64,000 nt of DNA from the NCBI GenBank assembly GCA_020403425.1, contig JADBXR010000009.1, positions 184,970 through 248,969 on the forward strand, in the 5' to 3' direction. Shown piece after piece: positions 1 through 7,553 of this stretch. Each line of letters begins with the position of its first letter. Position 1 is the first letter of the stretch. The notes beneath the pieces are model-generated. The model was not told the DNA's origin. It searched no databases and saw only the letters and a list, made by a program, of their open reading frames with translations. The position numbers and the translations under genes were made by a program. The DNA is from Chitinophagaceae bacterium. Its GTDB lineage: Bacteria > Bacteroidota > Bacteroidia > Chitinophagales > Chitinophagaceae.

Positions 1-817
1 TATATTTTTTCTGTAAGTTATACAACACGCTCCTGTCTATATCATTGAGCTGCCGGGTGGTGTCCTGCAGGAAATGTCTTTTAAAGGAACGTATGGCAGC
101 AGTGGTATCCTTCACATCATAGCCCACAATGCGTAATGCCTGGATTGGGTTAAAACCAGCGGGCACTGATTCCCTGTTCTCATCGAACCATAAGCCAAAT
201 CCTTTTTCTGCCAACTTCTTCCAGGGAAAACGGAAATTCGGATCGTTCTTACGGGTCGGGGCAATATCGCCGTGGCCGATAAAATTGGCCGTTGGGATAT
301 TGTAGTCCTTTTTCAACCTGGCCAGCACGCTCAAGAGGCTGTTCAGCTGCAGGCTGTCAAAAGGCTCAAAGCCATTGTTATCCAGTTCGATCCCGATGGA
401 GGAGGAATTGATATCGATCAGGTTACCCCAGCGGCTCACACCGGCATGCTGGGCGCGCAGGTAATCGTTCAGCATATGATGTACCGTACCATCTTTACAG
501 ATCACATAATGTGCACTCACGGCTGTCCTGGTAAGCGTAAAGGTCTTCAGGGTCTGTTCACAGGAGTTCTGTGCGGTATGGTGTATGATGACAAAATTGG
601 GCTTCCGGATGCCGAAATTGGTGGTACCTACCCAATAAGGCGGTTGTAGGATCGTATCGTTCAAAGGATTTTCCGGCTGCAGCATCAGTTGTTTGGCAAA
701 GGCCTTGGTCTGTTTCCTGTACATTTTGTTGGTGGCGCTGTAAGGTTTGGGACTACAGGCATCCAGTACCAGTAAAAGGAATAATACTACGGGGAAGACT
801 AAACGTTTCTGGTTCAT
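1..817 (-). CDS. N-acetylmuramoyl-L-alanine amidase, lipoprotein (3' end cut by window edge)
   Basis: The frame is open from the ATG at 817 to the left edge, so the C-terminus is missing; about 272 residues are visible. The N-terminus is hydrophobic and ends in a lipobox-like LDAC at residues 18-21, suggesting an outer-membrane or periplasmic lipoprotein. The Amidase_2 (AmpD-like) signature is clear: FVIIHHT (His 79-80) and later GHGDIAPTRKNDP, which supply zinc ligands and catalytic residues in this family. The family cleaves the bond between N-acetylmuramic acid and L-alanine in peptidoglycan or its fragments. It is divergent from the HD-domain gene at 944. The amidase family is secure; its role in wall turnover or recycling is inferred. 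Confidence 0.88.
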   Translation of the reverse strand, partial: MNQKRLVFPVVLFLLLVLDACSPKPYSATNKMYRKQTKAFAKQLMLQPENPLNDTILQPPYWVGTTNFGIRKPNFVIIHHTAQNSCEQTLKTFTLTRTAVSAHYVICKDGTVHHMLNDYLRAQHAGVSRWGNLIDINSSSIGIELDNNGFEPFDSLQLNSLLSVLARLKKDYNIPTANFIGHGDIAPTRKNDPNFRFPWKKLAEKGFGLWFDENRESVPAGFNPIQALRIVGYDVKDTTAAIRSFKRHFLQDTTRQLNDIDRSVLYNLQKKY

Positions 818-918
818 ATCGGGGATTGATTTGGCTGGCCCGTCTGGTAGTGTAGAAGGACCGTGAATTTTGCCTAAAGATATTACTCAGCCTTACATCT
901 AAATCAAAAACAGCCTCC

Positions 919-926
919 TATCTTTG
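919..926 (+). promoter_or_regulatory. Putative -7 box (TATCTTTG)
   Basis: TATCTTTG matches the Bacteroidota -7 consensus TAnnTTTG and lies 17 bases before the ATG at 944. No good TTTG -33 element sits 19-20 bases upstream, so this is a partial match only. Confidence 0.4.
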
Positions 927-943
927 AAAGAAAGAGTACTACC

Positions 944-1552
944 ATGTCGCTACATCTTGGCAGAAACGAATTCGGTGATCCGGCCAATAAAGGAAATGTA
1001 TTGACCCGCGATGAAGCCCTGCAACTGTTTCATAGCTGGGTATTGAATCCCAAACTGCAGGTCCATATGCAACAGGTGGGACACCTGATGAAATGCTGGG
1101 CCGCCGAAAAAGAGAACCTGGACGAAACCGGACAATGGAAATGGGAAATGGCAGGTTTACTACACGATGCCGACTGGGATCAGTGGCCCGACCTGCATTG
1201 CAAGAAGATCATAGAGGAACTGGAACAACGGAATATCGACCCTGAGATCATCCGGGCCATCGCTTCGCACGGACATCTTCATTTTGGCGTGGAGCCTGTG
1301 AGCCAGATGGATAAGATGCTGTACGCATTCGATGAACTGTCTGGACTGATACACGCATACTCCCTGATGCGACCGGGGGGATACGAAGGCATGGATGTGA
1401 AAGGCGTGAAGAAACGACTCAAGGAAAAATCATTCGCCGCCAATGTTTCCCGCGATGATATCCAGGATGCCTGTGAACGGGCAGGTATCGCATTGGACGA
1501 TCTGATCGCTTTCATCATACCCAGACAGGCAACGGTCATTTCAGTAAGCTAA
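944..1552 (+). CDS. HD-domain hydrolase family protein
   Basis: A 202-residue soluble protein. The core AGLLHDADWD (His74-Asp75), His47 upstream and a SHGHLHF stretch (His109, 111, 113) fit the metal-binding pattern of HD-superfamily phosphohydrolases. Similar small Bacteroidota proteins are usually annotated only as HD or HDIG domain proteins, and the substrate is unknown. It starts with ATG after a TATCTTTG -7 box. The methyltransferase gene begins 9 bases after its stop, so the two are probably cotranscribed. A nucleotide or phosphate-ester substrate would be expected from the family, but nothing here identifies it. Confidence 0.75.
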   Translation: MSLHLGRNEFGDPANKGNVLTRDEALQLFHSWVLNPKLQVHMQQVGHLMKCWAAEKENLDETGQWKWEMAGLLHDADWDQWPDLHCKKIIEELEQRNIDPEIIRAIASHGHLHFGVEPVSQMDKMLYAFDELSGLIHAYSLMRPGGYEGMDVKGVKKRLKEKSFAANVSRDDIQDACERAGIALDDLIAFIIPRQATVISVS

Positions 1553-1561
1553 ATACAGACC

Positions 1562-2155
1562 ATGGAAAACAACCCAGACTTTCTATCTGCCTCCTATTGG
1601 GATGAGCGATATGACCGGAAACAGACAGGCTGGGATATTGGTGATGCATCCACCCCCCTGAAAGAATATATCGATCAGCTGACCGATAAGGCTATCCGCA
1701 TACTCATACCTGGAGCAGGCAATGCCTATGAAGCCCGCTACCTCTCAGAAAAAGGGTTTACCGATATCACGGTACTCGATATCTCCGCGGTTGTCATCAG
1801 CCAGTTACAGGCACAGCTGGGAGACAAACATCCCGCTATCAAACTGGTCACCGGCGATTTCTTCGACCATGCCGGCAATTACGACCTGATACTGGAGCAG
1901 ACTTTTTTCTGCGCACTGGATCCTGTACTGCGTCAAAAATATGTGACCAAAATGCATTCGCTGCTCTCAGGCAACGGCAAACTGGTTGGTCTGCTCTTCA
2001 ACAGGGATTTTGAGCAGTCACCTCCTTTTGGCGGAAATACCGGGGAGTACAGGCAACTATTCTCTCCCATCTTCCGTATGATAAGGTTGGAGCCATGTTA
2101 CAATTCCATTCCGGAGCGTGCCGGCAATGAATTGTTCCTCATGGCTCAAAAATGA
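1562..2155 (+). CDS. Class I SAM-dependent methyltransferase, TPMT-like
   Basis: A 197-residue methyltransferase. SYWDERYDRKQTGWDIG near the N-terminus and the SAM-binding loop ILIPGAGNAYEARYL followed by VLDIS are typical of the thiopurine/halide methyltransferase group. The LEQTFFCALDP segment in the second half is also characteristic. Members transfer a methyl group from S-adenosylmethionine to thiols, halides or similar small nucleophiles; the substrate here is not evident. It lies 9 bases after the HD gene, and its stop overlaps the upstream in-frame ATG of the Rieske reading frame at 2152. Confidence 0.82.
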   Translation: MENNPDFLSASYWDERYDRKQTGWDIGDASTPLKEYIDQLTDKAIRILIPGAGNAYEARYLSEKGFTDITVLDISAVVISQLQAQLGDKHPAIKLVTGDFFDHAGNYDLILEQTFFCALDPVLRQKYVTKMHSLLSGNGKLVGLLFNRDFEQSPPFGGNTGEYRQLFSPIFRMIRLEPCYNSIPERAGNELFLMAQK

Positions 2156-2202
2156 GGACACGCAAGTGTTTCATTGTATTCATCATCCTTAATATCCTGA
2201 CA

Positions 2203-2637
2203 ATGGAAAGAAGAGAATTCCTTGGGAATCTTACCGGGCCCGTACTGGTGGCCTGCGCAGCCTGTATGGGTGCCTGCAGCAAAGGCGGAACCACTACCAG
2301 TAACAACACAGGTGGCGTAAATCCACCAACCAATGCCAACATTACGGTGAACCTTGCTACCAGCCTGTTATCAGTGGGCTCATCAGTGGTGCAGGACGGG
2401 GTGATCATTGTAAGACTTGCCAGTTCCAATGTACCGGCATCCTTTACAGCTGTTCAGGTGGCTTGTACGCATGAGGGTACTTCCATCAATTTCAATTCCT
2501 CATCCAACCAGTTCGTATGCCCCAACCACGGAAGTACGTTCAGCACTTCCGGCGCCGTTACACTGGGACCCGCTGCCAAAGCCCTGAAACAATACAATGT
2601 TTCCATTACCGGGGATACCCTTACCGTTACCGGTTAA
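2203..2637 (+). CDS. Rieske [2Fe-2S] domain lipoprotein
   Basis: Encodes 144 residues from the ATG at 2203. An in-frame ATG at 2152 overlaps the methyltransferase stop, but the later start gives a normal export signal (MERREFLGN, hydrophobic stretch, then cysteines ending in GACS). The two Rieske cluster-binding motifs are present: CTH (Cys88, His90) and CPNHG (Cys106, His109). These bind a [2Fe-2S] cluster through two Cys and two His. The fold suggests an electron-transfer protein anchored in the cell envelope, like the Rieske lipoproteins common in Bacteroidota; its partner is unknown. The sequence between is Gly/Thr/Asn-rich linker. Confidence 0.82.
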   Translation: MERREFLGNLTGPVLVACAACMGACSKGGTTTSNNTGGVNPPTNANITVNLATSLLSVGSSVVQDGVIIVRLASSNVPASFTAVQVACTHEGTSINFNSSSNQFVCPNHGSTFSTSGAVTLGPAAKALKQYNVSITGDTLTVTG

Positions 2638-2674
2638 CGATACCTGTTCTGATACCGGCAGGGATCACTTGTGA

Positions 2675-3715
2675 TCACACAAGGGGTTCCTGCTGGCTCA
2701 GGCAATGGAAACTTCCCAGTCCCCAGATGATATCGGTGGAATCGATACCCACTACCTGCCTTTCAGGAAAACAGCCTGCAATGATCTGCAGGGCTTTCTC
2801 GTCCTTTGCACAGTTGAATACGGGTACGATGACGTATTTGTTGCTGATATAGAAATTAGCGTAAGATGCGGGTAAGCGCTGGTCTTCATAAACAACCGCA
2901 TCCGGCATGGGAAGTTCAACGATATTCAGCTGTTTGCCGTTCAACAGACGCATCTGTTGCAATTGCTTCAGGTTTGCCTGTAACAATGCATGGTTCTCAT
3001 CATGCACATTCTCTTCTACTACGGTGATCACGGTATCTTCATTCACAAAACGAACGGTGTCATCAATATGTCCATCGGTATCATCCCCTACAATTCCTTC
3101 TGCTACCCATAACACCTGTTCAACGCCGTAATATTGGTATAGATAGGATTCTATCTGCTGCTGGTTCAGATGTGGGTTACGGTTCTCATTCAACAAACAG
3201 GCAGTTGACGTAAGCAGGGTTCCCTTACCGTTGAATTCTACGGAACCACCTTCCATGACAATACCGGGATAGTATACCGGTATGCCAAAATGTTTGCCGA
3301 TCAGTGTCGGGATCACATCGTCAAGGTCATACGGGGGATATTTATTGCCCCAGGCATTATAGCCCCAGTCAACGATCACTTTTTTCACAGCTGCCGACGG
3401 GTTCACCAGGAATGCCGGGCCATGGTCGCGGCACCAGGCATCGTTGGTGGGATGTACAAAGAACTGTACCTGCGAAAGATCCACGCCGGCTTTCAGCAGA
3501 TGTGTGGTTGCGGCAGCCTGCATGGCTGGATCGGCTATATTGATCCGCACCTTTTCGCTCTCAGCGAGGTATTTCACGAACCGACTATAATTGGGATAGA
3601 TCGCATCGATCTTACCGGGCCAACTGGCTTCCTTATGCGGCCAACTTAACCAGGTTGCCTCATGCGGCGCAAATTCTGCGGGAAAATAATAACCTGCTTC
3701 TTTGGGTGTTTTCAT
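2675..3715 (-). CDS. aguA: Agmatine deiminase (peptidylarginine deiminase family)
   Basis: A 346-residue pentein-fold enzyme that hydrolyses agmatine to N-carbamoylputrescine and ammonia. Visible motifs: WLSWPHKEASWPG near the N-terminus, WCRDHGP, EGGSVEFNGKGT, GHIDDTVRF, and GSFHCLSQQEP at the C-terminus with the catalytic Cys at about 338. Length is normal for the family. It is the last gene of bshB1-aguB-aguA, 38 bases after aguB, and the adjacent AguB catalyses the next step. Together with the arginine decarboxylase at 17458 this completes an arginine-agmatine-putrescine route. Peptidylarginine deiminase is the alternative name for the fold, but the context favours agmatine. Confidence 0.93.
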   Translation of the reverse strand: MKTPKEAGYYFPAEFAPHEATWLSWPHKEASWPGKIDAIYPNYSRFVKYLAESEKVRINIADPAMQAAATTHLLKAGVDLSQVQFFVHPTNDAWCRDHGPAFLVNPSAAVKKVIVDWGYNAWGNKYPPYDLDDVIPTLIGKHFGIPVYYPGIVMEGGSVEFNGKGTLLTSTACLLNENRNPHLNQQQIESYLYQYYGVEQVLWVAEGIVGDDTDGHIDDTVRFVNEDTVITVVEENVHDENHALLQANLKQLQQMRLLNGKQLNIVELPMPDAVVYEDQRLPASYANFYISNKYVIVPVFNCAKDEKALQIIAGCFPERQVVGIDSTDIIWGLGSFHCLSQQEPLV

Positions 3716-3753
3716 GCTGCTGTTTTTCTCCGGATCTACCCGTTATGCGGTGA

Positions 3754-4629
3754 TCAGTCTTCGTCAATGAATCTTTTGGTGATGGGCTGGTAAGAATCGA
3801 TCCTCCTGTCGCGCATGAACGGCCAGTGTGTCCTGTAGCGGTCTGTCTTTGCCGTATCTATCTCCACCACTATCACTTCCTCTTCCTCATGCGATGCTTT
3901 GTACAATAAGGTTCCGAAAGGATTGCTCACAAAGGATCCGCCCCAGAACTTCATGGCACCATCCTGTTCAAAACCAACCCGGTTCACGCTTACCACGTGC
4001 ACACCGTTGGCCACGGCGTGACTTCGCTGTATGGTCTGCCAGGCATTGTATTGTTCGGTATTGGTGGCTTCGTCCTGCGAGGTCGCCCAACCGATAGCGG
4101 TCGGATAAAACAAGATCTCCGCTCCCATCAAAGAGGTGATACGGGCCGCCTCCGGATACCACTGGTCCCAACAGATCAGCACACCCAGGGTCGCGAATTT
4201 TGTCTTGAACACTTTATAACCAAGATCTCCGGGCGTGAAATAGAACTTCTCATAATAGGCCGGGTCATCGGGAATATGCATTTTGCGGTACTTGCCCAGG
4301 TAACTTCCGTCCGCATCGATCACGGCCGTGGTATTGTGGTAGATGCCCTGCGTCCTTTTCTCGAACAGGGAAGCAATGATGACCACATTCAGTTCCTTGG
4401 CCAAAGCACCCAGCGTATCGGTGGTGGTGCCGGGGATCGTTTCTGCCAGTTTAAAATTCTCATAGTCTTCCACATCACAGAAATACAGCGAAGTGAACAG
4501 CTCCTGCAAACAAACGATCTGCGCACCTTTGTCGGCTGCTTCACGCACTTTTTGTATGGCTTTGGCCAGGTTGGCTTTCGGATCGGCCGAACAGCTCATC
4601 TGCACCAGGCCTGTTTTTACAATTGACAT
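3754..4629 (-). CDS. aguB: N-carbamoylputrescine amidase
   Basis: A 291-residue carbon-nitrogen hydrolase (nitrilase superfamily) that converts N-carbamoylputrescine to putrescine, CO2 and ammonia in the cytoplasm. The Glu-Lys-Cys triad is visible: Glu43 in CLQELF, Lys116 in YRKMHIPDDP and Cys153 in LICWDQWYPE. The length and the LYFCDVED segment match the AguB group closely. The gene sits between bshB1 (33 bases upstream) and aguA (38 bases downstream), all on the minus strand, consistent with one transcript. Confidence 0.94.
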   Translation of the reverse strand: MSIVKTGLVQMSCSADPKANLAKAIQKVREAADKGAQIVCLQELFTSLYFCDVEDYENFKLAETIPGTTTDTLGALAKELNVVIIASLFEKRTQGIYHNTTAVIDADGSYLGKYRKMHIPDDPAYYEKFYFTPGDLGYKVFKTKFATLGVLICWDQWYPEAARITSLMGAEILFYPTAIGWATSQDEATNTEQYNAWQTIQRSHAVANGVHVVSVNRVGFEQDGAMKFWGGSFVSNPFGTLLYKASHEEEEVIVVEIDTAKTDRYRTHWPFMRDRRIDSYQPITKRFIDED

Positions 4630-4662
4630 ATTACGAGGTTGTATTGTTTGGTAAATGGATGA

Positions 4663-5391
4663 TCAGGTGGTTTGCTGGATGAACGCGTCGAAACTGCTGA
4701 TCCCGGGTGTTTTTTCTGTGTAAAAACCTTCCGCATACCCTACACCTATCCTTTTGCCCATCATCAATGCCCTCGCTTTTACGGTTTCCAGGAATTGGGA
4801 AGAAGAGATATAGGTTTGGGGTTCATTCAGGTCCGGATTAAAGAACTGCGTACTGTATGCCAGCACCGCTTCCATTTTTTTGTCCATGAACGGGGTGATA
4901 TCCACCACAAACGACGGAGCGATGAAGCGGTCCTGTATGTAATGGAACACGTAAGCGGGCTTCCAGACTTCCTGCAATTGACCATCAGAATAGGTTTCGA
5001 TCTTGCGTAATCCGGACAGGAACGCGGCATCGGCAACCAATTTGGCGCTTCTTCCGTGATCTGGGTGCCTGTCTTCAAAAGCATTGGCCAGGATCACGGA
5101 GGGCTGGTATTTACGGATCATTTCGATCACTTTCCGAAGGTTGGTCTCATCGTTCTGAAAAAAACCGTCTGCCATGCCCAGGTTCTCGCGCACCTGTATG
5201 CCCATAATTTCGGCTGCCCTGGCGGCTTCTTCCCTTCGGGTCTCTACGGTACCACGGGTGCCCAGTTCGCCACGGGTCAGGTCTACCACCCCTACTTTCT
5301 TACCTTCTGCTATCGCTGCCAGCAAAGTACCGGAACAGCCCAGTTCCACATCATCCGGGTGAACGCCAAATGCTAATATGTCAAGTTTCAT
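4663..5391 (-). CDS. bshB1: Bacillithiol biosynthesis deacetylase BshB1 (PIG-L/LmbE family)
   Basis: A 242-residue zinc-dependent deacetylase that removes the acetyl group from N-acetylglucosaminyl-malate to give glucosaminyl-malate, the second step of bacillithiol synthesis. HPDDVELGCSG (His11, Asp13, Asp14) and EDRHPDHG (His109, His112) supply the metal and catalytic residues. I chose the ATG at 5391 rather than the TTG six bases earlier. It is the first gene of bshB1-aguB-aguA. A bacilliredoxin gene at 12403 supports the presence of bacillithiol in this organism. Confidence 0.9.
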   Translation of the reverse strand: MKLDILAFGVHPDDVELGCSGTLLAAIAEGKKVGVVDLTRGELGTRGTVETRREEAARAAEIMGIQVRENLGMADGFFQNDETNLRKVIEMIRKYQPSVILANAFEDRHPDHGRSAKLVADAAFLSGLRKIETYSDGQLQEVWKPAYVFHYIQDRFIAPSFVVDITPFMDKKMEAVLAYSTQFFNPDLNEPQTYISSSQFLETVKARALMMGKRIGVGYAEGFYTEKTPGISSFDAFIQQTT

Positions 5392-5410
5392 GGTCAATTT
5401 TTATCGTTGG

Positions 5411-5441
5411 CAAAGGTAATGTTTGCTGCGGTTCTATCAAT
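5411..5441 (-). promoter_or_regulatory. Promoter of bshB1-aguB-aguA
   Basis: On the minus strand, TACCTTTG (5418-5411) matches the Bacteroidota -7 box TAnnTTTG exactly. An ATTG at 5441-5438 lies 19 bases upstream, one base off the TTTG -33 element. The expected transcription start is roughly 10-15 bases before the bshB1 ATG. Confidence 0.6.
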
Positions 5442-5474
5442 GGCAAAGACGGAACATCGGGTTCCGGCTTTTCT

Positions 5475-5499
5475 GATGACCTATCGCCATCAGGTCATC
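5475..5499 (-). terminator. Hairpin after the lipoprotein gene
   Basis: GATGACCT (5475-5482) and AGGTCATC (5492-5499) form a perfect 8-bp stem directly after the stop codon of the minus-strand lipoprotein gene. There is no clear U-tract, so terminator function is uncertain. Confidence 0.35.
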
Positions 5500-6291
5500 T
5501 TAATAATGATAGGTCACGGTTTCCTGTAACTGCTGTCCACCGCTGGTATAGGTCATTTTCTTCGACGATGGGTTCATAAAATCATTATAGGTGTAGCTGA
5601 AATTGAACTCGGTAGTCACACCGGTCCTCTCATCCACGCTGATCATTTTCCGCGCATTCCTGTTGCTCAGCACTACCTGCGAGAGATACAGGAAACGGCC
5701 GATGCTTTCCTCGGGGTTAAAATGGGCGTCATAATCTGAAAAGGTCCTGGAATAATCCTTCACCAGCGCCTGCGTCTGTGCATCCCAGTTATACACAGTC
5801 TCTTTCTCCAGGTTGCCATCTGCATAATACGTGAATTCCCTACGGGTCATCAACTGATGGCCGGGTACGGATACTCCGGGGCGATAGTGTTCCTCCACTT
5901 CAGCCAGCCTGCCATTGTTCCACACATAGGTCCTGTAATCTTCCTTGGAACCGCCCACATAATGCAATACAGCCACCAACTCTCCATTGATATACCTGTA
6001 GTCATAATACTCGCCGTTATTATCGGTGATACGGGTCACTTTTTTGGCAGCATCGTAGTCGAATGTATACACTTCATCGTATGGAAAGGGCTGAACGTTA
6101 TGCGACACGATCTTGCGGATGGTACCATCCGTATGGTAATAAACGGAGTCGTACCCGCCGTTTCCATACGCCAGTTTGGAAAGTTTGCCTACTACCGGAA
6201 CGGGGTCCGGTATTCTATTGGCCGATTTGCGGCAGGATGTGATCACTAATGACAACAGGAGAAAGATACACGCAGCAAGGTGTTTTTTCAT
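5500..6291 (-). CDS. Hypothetical lipoprotein with YD/RHS-like strand pattern
   Basis: A 263-residue protein. The N-terminus MKKHLAACIFLLLSLVITSC is a lipoprotein signal with the lipid-modified Cys at residue 20. The rest is rich in Tyr, Asp and Gly with repeated units such as YDSVYYHTDGTIRKI, FDYDAAKKVTRITDNNG and FTYYADGNLEKE, which resemble the short beta-strand repeats of RHS/YD-type proteins. Similar lipoproteins are common in Chitinophagaceae and have no known function. It is monocistronic, with a hairpin after its stop. No enzyme motif was seen. Confidence 0.65.
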   Translation of the reverse strand: MKKHLAACIFLLLSLVITSCRKSANRIPDPVPVVGKLSKLAYGNGGYDSVYYHTDGTIRKIVSHNVQPFPYDEVYTFDYDAAKKVTRITDNNGEYYDYRYINGELVAVLHYVGGSKEDYRTYVWNNGRLAEVEEHYRPGVSVPGHQLMTRREFTYYADGNLEKETVYNWDAQTQALVKDYSRTFSDYDAHFNPEESIGRFLYLSQVVLSNRNARKMISVDERTGVTTEFNFSYTYNDFMNPSSKKMTYTSGGQQLQETVTYHY

Positions 6292-6382
6292 AGTATTTCG
6301 ATTTCTATAAATAAAGAAATCAAAAATATCCGCAGCTGTTCCGCAGGCCTATCGCATATTTGTGTGGTTGATGATGGACGGC

Positions 6383-6417
6383 AAAAAAAAGAACCCAACG
6401 TTATGCACGTTGGGTTC
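6383..6417 (-). terminator. Rho-independent terminator of rpmE
   Basis: GAACCCAACGT (6391-6401) and ACGTTGGGTTC (6407-6417) form an 11-bp perfect stem with a 5-base loop. On the minus strand it is followed by eight T residues (complement of 6383-6390), 23 bases after the L31 stop. Confidence 0.85.
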
Positions 6418-6439
6418 CCGGATATGGTAAAGAAAGGGA

Positions 6440-6691
6440 TTAGGCTTTCTTGGCGTAACGCTTGTTGAACTTGTCGATACGACCCGCTGTATCCACCAGT
6501 ACATTCTTACCAGTGTAGAAAGGGTGAGAGGTATTGGAGATCTCCAATTTGATCAATGGATATTCATTACCATCTTCCCATTGGATGGTCTCTTTGGTAG
6601 CGGCTGTAGAGCGGCTCAGGAATGTGTGTCCGTTACTCATGTCCTTGAACACAACAAAACGATAATTTTCTGGGTGGATACCTTGTTTCAT
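6440..6691 (-). CDS. rpmE2: 50S ribosomal protein L31, type B
   Basis: Encodes 83 residues from the ATG at 6691 ([17 protein letters not shown]). An in-frame GTG at 6712 would add seven residues but is unlikely. Features of the type B (zinc-independent) L31 family are the start MKQGIHP, the segment [17 protein letters not shown] and the basic tail FNKRYAKK. The CxxC zinc motif of type A L31 is absent. The protein binds the large subunit and contributes to an inter-subunit bridge. The gene has its own promoter and terminator. Confidence 0.95.
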   Translation of the reverse strand: MKQGIHPENYRFVVFKDMSNGHTFLSRSTAATKETIQWEDGNEYPLIKLEISNTSHPFYTGKNVLVDTAGRIDKFNKRYAKKA

Positions 6692-6742
6692 ATTTTCTTT
6701 TTTAGGTGGCACGGATTTGGCCGTGCGATTATTTTAGGATTG

Positions 6743-6774
6743 CAAAGGTACGATCTTCTATGCTCACGACCAAA
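6743..6774 (-). promoter_or_regulatory. Promoter of rpmE2
   Basis: Minus strand TTTG (6774-6771), 20 bases, then TACCTTTG (6750-6743). This is a complete Bacteroidota-type promoter (TTTG-N19/20-TAnnTTTG). The inferred transcript starts near 6736, about 45 bases before the L31 ATG. Confidence 0.7.
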
Positions 6775-6820
6775 TAAATCAGGTCAAAAATAGCACAAGC
6801 ACCTCATTATCAATCGATTA

Positions 6821-7312
6821 CTAATTCTTCATATTTACGAACTGGAGCGGGATACCGAAATTGGCAGCCCGGCATTCGGCAATCACGGCCTGCAGGTCAT
6901 CGATCTTTTTAGCGGTTACACGCACAATATCGTCCATGATAGCAGCCTGAACCTTGAAGCCCTTGTCTTTGATCATCTTTACGATCTTCTTGGCATCTTC
7001 CTGTTTAAGGCCGTTCCTAACCCCCACTTCCTTCTTCACAACTTTACCACTTGGATAGGCATCCTTGCTGAAATCGAATGCACCGGCATCGATGCCCTGT
7101 TTCATGGCACGGCCGATCAGCACATCAATCAGCTGTTTCATTTTCATGTCGCTTTCCACTTCCAGTAAGATCTGGTAATCCTTTTTGTTCAGTTCAACGG
7201 TAACCGGAGAACCCCGAAAATCAAAACGGGTACTGATCTCTTTCTTAACGGTATTCACCGCATTATCCAGTAACTGGATATCTACTTCGCTGGCAATATC
7301 AAAAGATGGCAT
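6821..7312 (-). CDS. yajQ: YajQ family nucleotide-binding protein
   Basis: A 163-residue protein of the YajQ/UPF0234 family. The N-terminus MPSFDIASEVDIQLLDNAVNTV, the KEISTRFDFRGS segment and the C-terminal GIPLQFVNMKN are highly characteristic, and the length is normal. Family members have a double ferredoxin-like fold; some bind cyclic di-GMP (shown in Xanthomonas), others were proposed to bind RNA or nucleotides. It appears to be monocistronic, with a -7 box 16 bases upstream. The family is certain, the ligand unknown. Confidence 0.92.
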   Translation of the reverse strand: MPSFDIASEVDIQLLDNAVNTVKKEISTRFDFRGSPVTVELNKKDYQILLEVESDMKMKQLIDVLIGRAMKQGIDAGAFDFSKDAYPSGKVVKKEVGVRNGLKQEDAKKIVKMIKDKGFKVQAAIMDDIVRVTAKKIDDLQAVIAECRAANFGIPLQFVNMKN

Positions 7313-7327
7313 ACACAGGGATTTTTA

Positions 7328-7335
7328 CAAAGGTA
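7328..7335 (-). promoter_or_regulatory. Putative -7 box of yajQ
   Basis: TACCTTTG on the minus strand, 16 bases before the yajQ ATG, matches TAnnTTTG exactly. No TTTG lies at the ideal -33 spacing. The transcript leader would be very short. Confidence 0.45.
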
Positions 7336-7378
7336 TATATCCCGCGGGAATATCCGTACAACAGCTGGTACATACAAA

Positions 7379-7400
7379 GGCCCCGATAGACATCGGGGCC
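7379..7400 (-). terminator. GC-rich hairpin between receptor gene and yajQ
   Basis: GGCCCCGAT (7379-7387) pairs with ATCGGGGCC (7392-7400), a 9-bp stem with a 4-base loop. It lies about 150 bases after the minus-strand receptor gene and is followed on that strand by CTTTGT, a weak U-tract. It probably ends that transcript. Confidence 0.5.
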
Positions 7401-7510
7401 GGATCTATATAATGCACATGAGAAAAAAGAATTGTATACGCCAAAGTTGCTTCCTCAAAACCAATTGTACGAGCGATATGGTATGAGTGGTGTTAAACAA
7501 ATGTCAATGG

Positions 7511-7541
7511 CAACAGCCGGTTGCTGTAATAACGGCTGTTG
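7511..7541 (-). terminator. Stem-loop just after the receptor gene
   Basis: CAACAGCCG (7511-7519) and CGGCTGTTG (7533-7541) form a perfect 9-bp stem 12 bases after the stop of the 821-residue receptor. There is no U-tract, so it may protect the mRNA 3' end rather than terminate transcription. Confidence 0.35.
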
Positions 7542-7553
7542 CTCATTTTCTCA

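Noticed and set aside
272..649. A 125-codon plus-strand frame at the left end
   Set aside because: It is antisense to the well-supported amidase, whose motifs are in the other strand.
2663..2676. GATCAC-TT-GTGATC palindrome at the aguA 3' end as a terminator
   Set aside because: There is no T-run on either strand and it overlaps the aguA stop codon; it may be chance.
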